NCBI RefSeq assembly: GCF_021155765.1
Contig: NC_060118.1
Location: 4,712,001 to 4,776,000, forward strand
From: Diprion similis
Lineage: Eukaryota; Arthropoda; Insecta; Hymenoptera; Diprionidae
Direction: 5' to 3'
DNA: 64,000 nt
The notes under the pieces were generated by a model, which was not told the origin of the DNA, did not search any database, and worked only from the letters and a program-made list of their open reading frames with translations. The position numbers and the translations under genes are program-made. Of the stretch, positions 12,541-22,216 are shown piece by piece. Positions within the stretch are counted from its first letter, which is position 1; each line of letters opens with the position of its first letter.

Positions 12541-12879
12541 ACAATTCTTTAACTGGTATTCTCTCAGTAATGAGTTTGGTCAACTCTGTCACATAAATTC
12601 CCAAAGGTGTTTTTTTTTTTATTAAAAACTTCGATGATACCTACACGTAGAATGTGCTACTGACAGATTATCATTGCGTTTGCATGTAATTACTTCCGTT
12701 TTTTTTTGTCATAAATGGCTTTGCTTGAGTTTTCTAGAAAATATTAAATTAGCACATGATTACCTCCACTTATTTCTCTCTCTCACAAAATATGATTAGT
12801 CGGTTCAAAATAGTCACGCGACTACGTCAAATTGGCGGATTGGCACCAAGCGATACAGTAAAGATGCAAACTGCAGTGC

Positions 12880-13420
12880 CCACGTAGTGCTTGGTAGATC
12901 GAGGTGTGCAGTGTTGAAATAATATAAACTTAATCAAATTTCAGCATGGTTCTGAAATCCTGCATTTACAAAATAGAAAGTGACAAACCAAATGGTTCGA
13001 GCGTCAATTTTCACAAGTACGTGATATTAGAAATTGTATGGGTCAGGTTACTGTCTACATTACTTTCCTTTAGAATCAGGTTCTCACATATATTTGATAT
13101 TATGCAGATTAGCAGTGATACATGAAATACATTCTTTTCAATCATAAACAAGTTTTACATAATACAAGCGCTAAGCAGTAATTCATTATTCATGTCTATT
13201 CTCAATTATCGTTCATATTAAGTTTTGTTCAAACATAAGTACTGATAACATAATTATTCTAAGTGCTTAGTTAGTGTCAAAATAAGTAAAGTAAGGCACT
13301 AAATTGAGTGTACAGTCAAAGTGCCATTGTATGAATAAAACAATCATTTTTTTTGTCGCAGTTGTTGCTTTGACACATAAATGATTTCAAACCCAAAATC
13401 CCAAAAATTCGATTTTAGGG
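12880..13420 (+). repeat. Second copy of the THAP-exon repeat
   Basis: Direct repeat of 7095-7650. The exon-like unit is 12945-13016, bounded by TTTCAG and GTACGT. Here the reading frame is open: MVLKSCIYKIESDKPNGSS and then VNFHK. Downstream it keeps the blocks TTCATGTCTATTC and CATAAGTACTGATAA. No further transposase sequence follows before the foldback element. Confidence 0.6.
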
Positions 13421-13549
13421 CAATAATTGATTGTTAAATCTTTGGGATTATTGGAAAATATTGATTGTGCATATCTTTAGGATAATGCTTCAATCATTGA
13501 TTTCGGTTATGCCCCTGTCATACGTGGGCCGAACTTATTCTAACCTCAT

Positions 13550-14344
13550 GGTGCATATAAAGACCCGTTGTACACCTCGAAAACGCGGGGATGCAAAACT
13601 CCTATACCCCTCAAGCGATCAGAGTGAAACTTGGGCAGTTAATGCCTTATTTTGGCAAAAAGTGGAGCGTCTTTTTACTTTTTCATAATTTTGAAAAAAA
13701 ATTTATAGATTAGTTACCACCCATAGAAATTGGCAAAAATTTCACAGTTACACTGAATTGATCGAACTATCCGGTATGATGCCACTCGGCGGTGATGAAA
13801 CACACATTTTGAGCCCAGTCCTATGAGATTTGATGGTGAAATGACGAAATGGCAGCCGATCTGCTTTTCGATTACGAAGTACATCGAAATCTCATTTTGA
13901 CATTTGTTACCGACCTGTCATGCATGCCGGTAATTTCTTACCGACACTACACGCATACATTACCGGCATGCGCGTAATATCGGTAACAAATGTCGCCAAA
14001 ATGAGATTTCGGTGTTCTTCGTAATCGAAAACCAGATTAGCTGCCATTTCGTCAATTCACCATCAAATCTCATGGGACTGGGCTCAAAATGTGTGTTTCA
14101 TCACCGCCGAGTGGCATCATATCGAATAGTTCGATCAATTCAGTGTAACTGAAAATTTTGCCAATTTCTATGGGTGGTAACTATTCTGTAAATTTTTTTT
14201 CAAAATTTTGAAAAAGCAAACCGACGCTCCACTTTTTGCCAAAATAAGGCATTAACTGCCCAAGTTTCACTCTGATCGCTTGAGCGGTATAGGAGTTTTT
14301 CATCCCCGCGTTTTCGAGGTGTACAACGGGTCTTTATATGCACC
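13550..14344. mobile_element. Foldback element, copy 2, full length (795 bp)
   Basis: Begins GGTGCATATAAAGACCCGTT and ends with its reverse complement; the two arms of nearly 400 bp are complementary almost throughout, with the centre at about 13945 around ACGCATACATTACCGGCATG. It encodes no transposase. TTAA follows the right end (14345-14348), but the left flank is TCAT, so the target duplication is not intact here. A 19-bp block, GGCCGAACTTATTCTAACC, occurs both just before it (13528) and after it (14407). Confidence 0.9.
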
Positions 14345-14969
14345 TTAAGGATGCCGCAGCAACCTTCCGCTTTTTTCGTACGTGATAGTGTGTTGTGGTT
14401 TCGGAGGCCGAACTTATTCTAACCCTGGCTGCGACAGTCACCTCCGCGTCCCTACGACCGACAAGTTTGTTTCTACATCTCTTTTTCCACAATAGTATCT
14501 TTGTCCAATGATGACGCCATAACCGCAACTTTGCAATTTTATAAGTTTAATAAATCAGAAGAAGGGGTTAACTATCAAACAATTGCAACAAACAGTTATT
14601 GCCCCACAAACGATTCTCTATCAATATTTGATGGAATTTATTGAGAATATTCAACTTTATACATGATTGTCGGCTAGATACATCTTGAATTTTTTCATGT
14701 TTTTTTTCAAAAGATCGGTTCACTATCAAACAATTCTAACTGCACTACAATCATCTACAGACGAACTGCTCTGATCCTACAGTGAAAATTCTCCGAAACT
14801 CGGTAAAATCACTTTGTACCGCTAAATAACTTGCGGCGCGTCTCCTTTTTTTTCCTTGGCAGTCAGATTCTTCAATTTTCGTGACTCACCTGCGTTATAT
14901 TCAGATTTGGTGCGAGCCAAGAGGCAACCAGCCAGCATCAGAATCATCGTTTCGATCTCTCGGGTCCGT
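14345..14969. other. Gene-free interval left of the Polinton
   Basis: No gene or delimited repeat recognised apart from the second copy of the 19-bp block near 14407. Confidence 0.4.
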
Positions 14970-14975
14970 TCTAAG
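14970..14975. repeat. Left target-site duplication of the Polinton (TCTAAG)
   Basis: The six bases before the left end are identical to 26986-26991 after the right end. Six base pairs is the target-site duplication length known for Maverick/Polinton integration. Confidence 0.92.
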
Positions 14976-15663
14976 AGTAGTATTACAAGGAGAGTTCTGT
15001 GCACAGATTCTTGTTACCGACACTTACCGACATTTTCCCCCAGACTCAAACCCTTCTCCGCGATGTCGTCACAGTCTACTGGACCGACCGTCGATCAAAA
15101 TGGCGCTACCTATTTATCGACCGAAGGTTCAACCTTACCGACAGTCTTATCAGCCGAGGGTCTAAATCTTGCTGTTTTACCGACTGTTTCATCGACCGAA
15201 GGTTAAAATCACGTGGTTTTACCATCGGTCTCGCTGTTATTCCCCCCTACCGACGGTTGAGGTTTAGCGGAGACGCAAACCCTTCTGTTCCCAACGTACC
15301 CAACTCAGGAATGTTCCGATTAACTTTGAGCGGCTTGCGGTGTGATATTTGACACCCTACATTCCGCAATTAACAGTTCCGAGAATTGTTTTCGTTAACC
15401 CGATATCAATTACGTGACATTCTTTTCTCGAAAACTGCTTGTGTGGTCCAAAGACCAGTATGATATCAACCACGTAACATTCGACAATTAATAGTTCCGA
15501 GAATGGCTGGGGTGAACCACGTGACATTCCGTTCCCACGAAATCGAACCACGTGACGCTTGTTCGAGTCCAAGATCCGGTGCGTTATCAACCACGTGACA
15601 TTCTTATCAAAAGCCCAAATTCTGAAGTGATTTTAACCATGTGACATTCTTTTTCCCCCGCCA
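14976..15663. repeat. Left terminal inverted repeat (about 690 bp)
   Basis: Matches the reverse complement of 26219-26985. The outer part carries degenerate tandem units built on TTACCGAC and CGACCGAAGGTT (about 15015-15260). The inner part carries six spaced copies of A(A/C)CACGTGACATTC-like motifs at about 15406, 15465, 15514, 15543, 15586 and 15635. The small ORFs inside it are repeat artefacts. Similarity stops just after the C-rich run at 15651-15658. Confidence 0.9.
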
Positions 15664-15802
15664 AATACCTCTCCAGGACTCTCATGTAACGAACCCTTGT
15701 GTTTATGTTTTGCAAACGGAGAAGTGTGATATCGTATGGCGGCCCCTCATGCTCACCGAATGACACGACACCACGTGCAATAGACACACGTATAACTCGC
15801 TC

Positions 15803-15838
15803 TATAAAAAGGATTACCATCACAGCAAACGATCATTC
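15803..15838 (+). promoter_or_regulatory. TATA box and initiator, left promoter of the element
   Basis: TATAAAA at 15803-15809, with an initiator-like TCATTC at 15833-15838, 30 nt downstream. It lies immediately inside the left terminal repeat and 40 nt before the first ORF, so it should drive the polymerase block. Confidence 0.65.
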
Positions 15839-15877
15839 ATGTTTAAACCTTTCAAGAGCACGTGAGAAGTAAGAAAG

Positions 15878-16072
15878 ATGGAATCCGCGAAATGTTTGAA
15901 ATTGATCAACATTATGGAATCTGCGTACAAAATGTTGGACAAATCATCGCTAACGGAGATTCAGAAATGGATTAAATTTGGGACGCAAAATATCCGGCTT
16001 CTAAACAAAATTCTGCGAAAGGTTCAACGATGGGTGAGAAAACGAAAATTATTACAACGATCGGACTCTTGA
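15878..16072 (+). CDS. Small basic ORF leading the polB block
   Basis: 64 codons, the first ATG after the left promoter. The protein is helical and Lys/Arg-rich at its end (RKVQRWVRKRKLL), with no recognised domain. It overlaps the following frame by 43 nt. It may be an independent leader protein, or the original N-terminus of the polymerase now separated by a frameshift near 16030-16070. Confidence 0.4.
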   Translation: MESAKCLKLINIMESAYKMLDKSSLTEIQKWIKFGTQNIRLLNKILRKVQRWVRKRKLLQRSDS

Positions 16073-19000
16073 AATCGCTGGCAGAAAAATTCAAACGGCT
16101 TCGGAGAACGGGAGACGGTACGCGGAAACAAAGACGAAGCGATCGCGTACACTGGGAAGAATTGGAGTCTGCTTTTGAGGAAAGAATACGAACCGGATCC
16201 ATCACCAATTTGAAACATAAAGACATGGAGAGGTTTCTAGAAAACGCAAAGCTACTTGCTGTGACAAGACTGAAAAACACTTTGAAGAAAGCAAGGAGTC
16301 TAAAAGTCAACGCTATCCTGGCTTGTAAATTCGAAGTAAAGAAGAATGATCACACAGTAGAAGAGAACAAATTCTTTTATACGAGAAACGAAATCATCCT
16401 CCAGACAACGGATATTACCGAATGGTTCATCGAAAATGTAACAAAGCGTTTGTTAACAAAGGTGGAAGATTTCCAGGAAAAGGATTCAGGCTGGTCATTA
16501 CTTGAAATTATAAATCTTGCCGTCAACATCAACAAGTATACACCGCTCCGAGGTGGCCTGTATACCTACACCCCATTACCGAAGCACATCAGAGATAAGA
16601 AGGCTGTGGTGAACATCCGAAGCAACGACTCGTATTGCTTTCTTTGGTCGGTCACCGCAGCTCTGTTCCCAGCTAACAACACCCATCCTGACCTAACCGG
16701 GCTCATACCCACATTTCAGCTCAGTGCTACGGTATGATAGTATAAACTTTCCTATGTCTCTAGACAAAAATACCATTTCAAAATTCGAAAAACTCAACAG
16801 ACTTTCCATCAATGTTTATGGTATAGACCAAGATGGTGGGGAAAAAAGTGAAATAGTACCGATTCACTTGAGTCAGAATAAGTCTGATAAACCCGTAATT
16901 CATCTCTTGGCAGTGGAAACCGAAATGACAGACGATGACGATGATGTTGATATGGAAAATTATAAAAATAACAGAACCTTTCATTTCGCTTGGATTCGAA
17001 ATTTATCTCGATTAACTAGTTCTCAAATTTCTAACCGGAATGGTCGTACTTGGTTATGTAATAGATGTTTGTTGCACTTCCAATCTGAAAAATGTTTGAC
17101 AAAGCATATATTTTATTGTACAGATTTATACGAAACCAAAGTCGAATTACCCACAGAGGAGGACAAAATTCTAAAATTCAAAAATTTTAAGCACAAGGTA
17201 ATAGTACCGTTCTGCATTTACGCAGATCTTGAATGTTTGTTGCAACCCACTCATGATAAAGTTTCGAAAAATAGAACAATTTACCAAAATCATAAACCTT
17301 ACAGTATAGCATATTACCTTCACTGCAGTTTTAACGATTCTATTTCAACGTTTAAGATTAACCGTGGGGAGACTTGCATCGAATGGTTTGTCAATGAGTT
17401 GGAAAAAGTAGCACATTCGTTACAACCGTATTTCGAAACTGTTGTACCTATGGAGTCGCTGAACTTCAATCAAATTAACGAATTTAATTTATCAACGGTA
17501 TGTCATATTTGTGAAAAGCCGTTCACGCGCGAAGACGTGAAACACCGTGATCACTGTCATTTCACAGGAAAGTACCGTGGTCCTGCACATCAAAGCTGTA
17601 ATCTTAATTATCAAAACTCGCATACTATCCCAGTGATATTCCATAATCTGTCGGGTTACGATTCGCATTTTTTGATTAAAGCATTGGCCACAACTTTTCA
17701 GGGTACTATTCAGCTTCTACCCGTGAACAAAGAAAAGTACATTTCATTCACAAAACATGTCAAGGGAACAGATATAAAGTTTAGATTCATAGATTCGTTC
17801 CGTTTTATGCCCAGCAGTCTCGAAAAATTGGCAACATATTTGAATGATAATCAAAAAGCAATTACACGTAAATTTTGCACTAGCTTTGAAAAATTCGAGT
17901 TATTAACCAGGAAAGGTGTTTTTCCGTATGAGTACATGGATGGTTGGGAGAAGCTCGAGGACGTAAAGTTACCACCTAAAGAAAGATTTTATTCAAAATT
18001 AAACAACCAAGATATTTCGAATAACGATTACGCACACGCGTGTAAAGTTTGGCAAGCTTTTAACCTTAAAACGTTTGGGGAATATTTAGACTTATATTTT
18101 CAAACTGATGTTTTTCTGTTGGCTGACGTTTTTGAAAACTTTCGACAAAATAGTTATGCAACGTACAACCTGGACCCGTTACATTAATCTACAGCGCCCG
18201 GTCTTTCGTTTGACGCAATGTTGAAATGTACCGGTATCGAACTCGAGCTTCTCACTGACATAGATATGCTTATGTTTATAGAAAAAGGTATTCGAGGTGG
18301 TGTGTCCCAATGCTCTTATCGATATGCAAAGGCTAACAATAGATACATGGGAGATGCTTTCAATCCAGCGCTCGAAGAGACTTATCTCATGTACTTCGAC
18401 GTTAACAACTTGTACGGCGCGGCTATGAGCTTTGCTCTGCCACGCAGTTCTTTCGAATGGATATTAGATTTCAGACAATTCGATGTTTTTGCCATCACAG
18501 ACGAAGCGGAGTTTGGCTACATATTAGAGGTAGATTTGGAATATCCCGAGGAACTGCATGACATGCATAAAGATTTACCACTGTGTCCGGAACACTACAC
18601 ACCTCCTATCTCAGAAAGTAAGCAACCGAAATTGACGACCACGCTACTTTCCAAGCAAAACTACGTTGTTCATTACCGCGTCTTGAAACAATGCTTAGAA
18701 TTAGGTTTAAAACTAGCTAAAATTCATAGAGTTCTAAAGTTCAGACAAACACCGTGGCTCAAAAAGTACATAGATTTAAATACAGACTTACGCAAAAAAT
18801 CAAACAATGAATTCGAAAAAAACTTTTATAAACTGATGAACAACGCAGTTTTCGGTAAGACAATGGAAAATGTTAGGAAGTATAGAGATGTCAGGCTGAT
18901 CACGAAATGGGATGGAAGATACGGTGCTGGAGCTACTATAGCCAAACCAAATTTCCACAGTTGTACAATCTTCGATAAAAATATGATAGTAGTTGAATTG

Positions 19001-19600
19001 CGTAGAACGACAGTCAAACTCAACAAAGCATTATATGCAGGCTTCTCCATTTTAGATCTTGCGAAGACCTTTATCTACGATTTTCACTACAAGTATATTA
19101 AAACGAAATTTGGGCATCAGGCAAAATTAATGTACACTGACACGGATAGTTTGATATATCACTTCACCGTCCCCAACATTTACGAATGCATCAAACAGGA
19201 CTTGGATAAATTTGATACCTCCGATTATCCACCTGACAACGTCTACGGAATGCCATTGGTTAACAAAAAAGTTCTGGGTTTGATGAAAGATGAGTGTAAC
19301 GGAAAAATAATGGCGGAATTTATTGGCTTGAGAGCGAAGTTGTACTCATTCAGAGTGATGGGGGAGGATAAGGATGAAAAACGAGCTAAGGGTGTCAAAG
19401 GATCCCTCTTAATAACTATAACTTTCCATGATTACTTGAAGTGTGCTTTGGAACACGAAAATTTCGTCGAACATCAGAGTCTGATATAGAGTCAGAAGCA
19501 TCAGGTCTATACCATTGAACAGAAAAAAGTAGCACTGAGCTGGAACAACGATAAGTGTATCATATTTCGAAACACAACCGATACGCTTCCGTGGGGCTAA
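16030..19600 (+). pseudogene. Protein-primed-type DNA polymerase B (Polinton polB), disrupted
   Basis: Three open pieces: 16030-16737, 16724-18187 and 18218-19489, the last continuing after a stop to 19600. The N-terminal third is a conserved helical region. Then come a C2HC finger (CNRC...HIFYC, about 17060-17120), exonuclease motif I (YADLEC, 17218), an HNH/endonuclease-VII-like CHIC...HCHF-GKYRG block (17500-17610), exonuclease motif II ([10 protein letters not shown], 17643) and motif III before 18140. Palm motifs are DVNNLYG (18398), the conserved [14 protein letters not shown] (18838) and YTDTDSL (19133). Breaks: a frameshift between 16724 and 16737, TAA at 18185-18187, TAG at 19487-19489; similarity resumes in frame after both stops. 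In the family the protein replicates linear DNA from a terminal-protein primer. Enzyme from this copy is not expected. Confidence 0.92.
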
Positions 19601-19653
19601 AAGACCTGCAGTTAAACTGAGCATCGGTATGAATTGTATCTCTAAGATGTAAA

Positions 19654-19690
19654 AATAAAGACACATACTTGAAAAATAATTTCGTTTATT
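19654..19690. terminator. Convergent polyadenylation signals between polB and integrase
   Basis: AATAAA on the plus strand at 19654-19659 serves polB. TTTATT at 19685-19690 (AATAAA on the minus strand) is 6 nt past the integrase stop. This compact tail-to-tail arrangement is typical of small DNA viruses. Confidence 0.65.
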
Positions 19691-19695
19691 CAATA

Positions 19696-20622
19696 TTACA
19701 TATCAGATTCATTTATCCAACTGTTGTGTGTATTGTCAAAGCGTAGCCACTTGACGTATAATTTTTTTCCCCGCTTCTGGAGCACCTTCTCCACGAGATA
19801 GATGTCTGAATGTTCAACCTTGAGGAGCTCCTGTTCGTAGAAACCACCAGCGATGGGTTGACCTTGGTAGTCTTTGAGCTTGTACGTCACAGGATTAGTA
19901 TTTTCTACTTGGCTTATTGTGAATATTTCAGTTGTCCAATTGGGAGTGTAACCTTTGTCAAAGACGTTTTTGAACTTGCTGATTCGAACTTTGTCACCGG
20001 TTTTGAACTTTGCCGGTTTGGAAAATTTCGCTCGAAGCCCTCCGTACGACTGATGTAATACCAGCCTTTCGTTCGCAACGGTGACATCCGATGGTTTCAT
20101 TCTTATGGTTCGGTGTTTCGTGTTGTTGTAAGCCGATACTAAATCAGATAAGATGTCGAGCCACTTGTAGCTTCCTTGCATACTGAACCGTTTCCACATT
20201 TTACTTTTTAGCGTACGATTAAACCGTTCACAGATCGAAGCCTTCAAATTACTGTACGTGGAGTAGAGTTTGATTCCATAGCGTGACATCAGAGATTCAA
20301 ATTTTGAGTTGTAGAATTCCGTTTCTCTATCCACGTGTAATTTTTTCGGTACACGTCCTTGAGTTAGCACAGATTCCATGGCCTTTGTAACATCATCCCC
20401 GGACTTGCTCCTTATCGGTACAGCCCACGCATACTTCGAAAAGATATCAATGACTGTGAGCATATACTTGTAGCCTTTGTTTTGTCCTGCGTATGACATC
20501 ATATCAACAAGATCCGCCTGCCAGGTCTCGTCGATGCCGCGCACGTCTACACGGCGACGCGGGTAATTCCGGCGTGCAGGCTTATGCAGTTCCGTCACCA
20601 GCGTTAGCTTTGTCTCATTCAT
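19696..20622 (-). CDS. Retroviral-type DDE integrase with C-terminal chromodomain
   Basis: 308 residues in an uninterrupted frame. The catalytic core of the rve superfamily runs from about residue 30 to 190: first Asp in WQADLVD (D37), second in LHVDRETEFYN (D98), and Glu in CERFNRTLKSKM (E132). An SH3-like segment follows (GDKVRISKFKN). The end (about 272-308, VEKVLQKR...YVKWLRF) is a chromodomain, as in Polinton and some Ty3/gypsy integrases, which may steer insertion to chromatin. The N-terminal HHCC zinc finger is absent from the ORF. Its start codon overlaps the stop of the next upstream ORF by 8 nt, so both probably come from one message. It acts on the terminal repeats to insert the element, making the 6-bp duplication. 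It is the best-preserved enzyme gene here. Confidence 0.92.
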   Translation of the reverse strand: MNETKLTLVTELHKPARRNYPRRRVDVRGIDETWQADLVDMMSYAGQNKGYKYMLTVIDIFSKYAWAVPIRSKSGDDVTKAMESVLTQGRVPKKLHVDRETEFYNSKFESLMSRYGIKLYSTYSNLKASICERFNRTLKSKMWKRFSMQGSYKWLDILSDLVSAYNNTKHRTIRMKPSDVTVANERLVLHQSYGGLRAKFSKPAKFKTGDKVRISKFKNVFDKGYTPNWTTEIFTISQVENTNPVTYKLKDYQGQPIAGGFYEQELLKVEHSDIYLVEKVLQKRGKKLYVKWLRFDNTHNSWINESDM

Positions 20623-20983
20623 ATTCCAATGGTCTTAGTCTGGTGTCCAATTTGAAAATGATTTCAGCGTTTCGAATCGACAGGTCTCTGCCTGTTTTAA
20701 AATCTGCGTAGAAGGTATCCAAAGCTTTCCCCGTGGTAATCTCCAAAGCTTTGATCATTTGATCGAGATTGTCGATTTGTTTTTGCACCACGTTGAATTT
20801 TCGTCGTAAGATTTTCAAAGTTACAGCATTGTTTTGCTCAACAGGTTCTGCGACATTGCACAGTCTTTTATTCTGTAGATCGTAATGTCCGTCCGCAGTG
20901 ATTTGAAATCCGACATCGGGAGGGCCGCGATTACCCGCAGCTGTGTTTTTATCCAGATGCCGTCCGAACACATCGACGCTCAT
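20615..20983 (-). CDS. Unassigned ORF with coiled coil, possibly fibre-like
   Basis: 122 residues. The first third is Gly/Asp-rich (DKNTAAGNRGPPDVGF), followed by GHYDLQNKRLCNVAEPVEQ, which resembles the repeated shaft-like turns of virus fibre or tail proteins. Residues about 60-100 are heptad-like (ILRRKFNVVQKQIDNLDQMIKAL), suggesting a trimeric coil. Its stop overlaps the integrase start, and it lies 33 nt after the preceding minus-strand gene. A structural attachment role is an inference only. Confidence 0.6.
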   Translation of the reverse strand: MSVDVFGRHLDKNTAAGNRGPPDVGFQITADGHYDLQNKRLCNVAEPVEQNNAVTLKILRRKFNVVQKQIDNLDQMIKALEITTGKALDTFYADFKTGRDLSIRNAEIIFKLDTRLRPLEYE

Positions 20984-21016
20984 CTCGGAAATGAATGCAA
21001 AAGCGATAAGAGCTGC

Positions 21017-21880
21017 TTAATAAATGATTTCTGCTTCGCGTAGTTCTTCGATAATGGACATTATTTCGTTGTTGTGACCCGGATTTCCCGCCGCCTGGGA
21101 TGCTAGGAGTAGACAAAGACGCTCCACTAACTCGTTTGGATCATCCCAGAAAACGTATTCCGTTTGAACGCCTTGTCGTGTAATCATAGCTTGCGGAAGT
21201 AGACCTTTACCCTTTCGCTGAGGTGATGGTGAATAATCCAACAATTCGGCAATGACATTTCTCAATTTGTAACTGTTATCGCTTCGAATAGCTCCATCAG
21301 ATGAGTAATACTTTTTATGTGCGTTCGTTTTGAGGATTATGTTTCTATAATTTTCCCGATCTTCGTCGCTCACATAGGACCTGTCCGGCTTCTTTTTGAA
21401 CAAAAGTTCCAGCAACCCCTTCGTTTTTGGGTAAAGCGTATCCCTAATACGGATCTGGTCACTCTCAAAACTCATCAACGAATCACCAATCATTAGTCCG
21501 GTTAAGAGGTTGCGTACACCGTACACGTTGTCCAATTCACTTTTTCTCGTCTCATCTCTCATCATTTCAAAATACTCATTCTCGGTTTCATCAACAGGTG
21601 TTTCTACGATTGTTTCATCTCCTGCCGAAGCAAAGGAATCATCCATTTCCGAGACTGTTTCATTGTTCGTTTAATTTTTCATTTGCTTTATTTCTTGTTT
21701 AATTTCTGCTACTTCTTGTTTCCCGGGTTTCGTCTCTTTTGTAACATTCACCAGTTCTCGCAACGGGGTCACTACTGGTTTGAAAACGTCGCTCAATTTC
21801 CGAGCCGTGGATTCCTTGCCCGACTTGAGCAATCTGTGTTTTCGACGGATCCTCTCGACGCAGCTTGCAAGTGCGCTCAA
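21017..21880 (-). pseudogene. Conserved element ORF of unknown function, split by one stop
   Basis: Two adjoining pieces in the same frame: 21671-21880 (69 codons, basic N-terminus, C-terminal KQEVAEIKQEIKQMK coiled coil) and 21017-21646 (209 codons). They are separated only by TAA at 21668-21670 and a short spacer. The second piece is acidic at its start, contains the block NVYGVRNLLTGLMIGDS, and ends with a conserved-looking tail: FWDDPNELVERLCLLLASQA, then NNEIMSIIEELREAEI. I recognise it as typical of this arthropod Polinton lineage, but no function is known to me. It heads the minus-strand block that includes the integrase. Its 5' end overlaps the pX-like frame on the other strand by about 100 bp. 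Confidence 0.65.
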
Positions 21881-22193
21881 GGGGGCTGAAAACGCTGTTC
21901 AAAAAGCGGGTGGTAAATGTAAAGTGCGAACACCGCGCGTTCTACCGGTACCTTCAAAAGTTGGTGGATTTCTACCATTCTTGATTCCCATTTTCGCTGG
22001 ACTTAGTGCCACAGGCGCGATAGCTGGTGGTGCGGCAGGTATAGCAAAAGCTGTGAACGATGCGAGTGCTGCTAAACGAGAACTGGAGGAGAGCAAACGG
22101 CACAACAAAACTATGGAAGCTATTGCGTTGGCTAAAGGACTTCATTTGAAACCGTATAAAACGGGTCTCGGTTTCCATCTTCCAAAAAACTAG
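21780..22193 (+). CDS. Putative pX-like virion core/minor capsid protein
   Basis: 137 codons from the first Met, but the N-terminal 35 residues are antisense to another gene and the true start is uncertain. A basic segment (KKAGGKCKVRTPRV-type, about 42-57) precedes a Gly/Ala-rich hydrophobic stretch (FLPFLIPIFAGLSATGAIAG), then an amphipathic helix (KRELEESKRHNKTMEAIALA), and it ends KPYKTGLGFHL. This layout resembles the pX/pVI-like small core proteins described for adenovirus-related virus-like elements, where they bind DNA or membranes inside the capsid. The protease frame begins 23 nt past its stop in another frame. Confidence 0.55.
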   Translation: MKTSLNFRAVDSLPDLSNLCFRRILSTQLASALKGAENAVQKAGGKCKVRTPRVLPVPSKVGGFLPFLIPIFAGLSATGAIAGGAAGIAKAVNDASAAKRELEESKRHNKTMEAIALAKGLHLKPYKTGLGFHLPKN

Positions 22194-22216
22194 AAGCGAA
22201 GCTACCACGTCGAGCG

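Larger units (their letters stand above)
10320..12790. repeat. Segmental duplication, 3' flank of copy A
   Basis: Non-coding DNA shared with the other two copies in inverted orientation. 10320-11260 matches the B flank (46930-48440 reversed). 11680-12790 matches the C flank (53270-54340 reversed). The C copy joins directly from the position equivalent to 10510 to that equivalent to 11675, so C lacks about 1.16 kb. ORFs here, such as those in 10872-11252 and 11740-12045, are not conserved as frames and are not called. Confidence 0.75.

Noticed and set aside
13431-14528. ORFs in foldback elements (also 32413, 45814, 46356, 52332)
   Set aside because: The same peptide recurs on opposite strands because the element is a palindrome; no start or stop conservation.
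14822-15823. Several overlapping 60-117 codon frames at the left end of the Polinton
   Set aside because: They lie in the terminal repeat and its flank, follow its short tandem units, and appear again mirrored at the right end.
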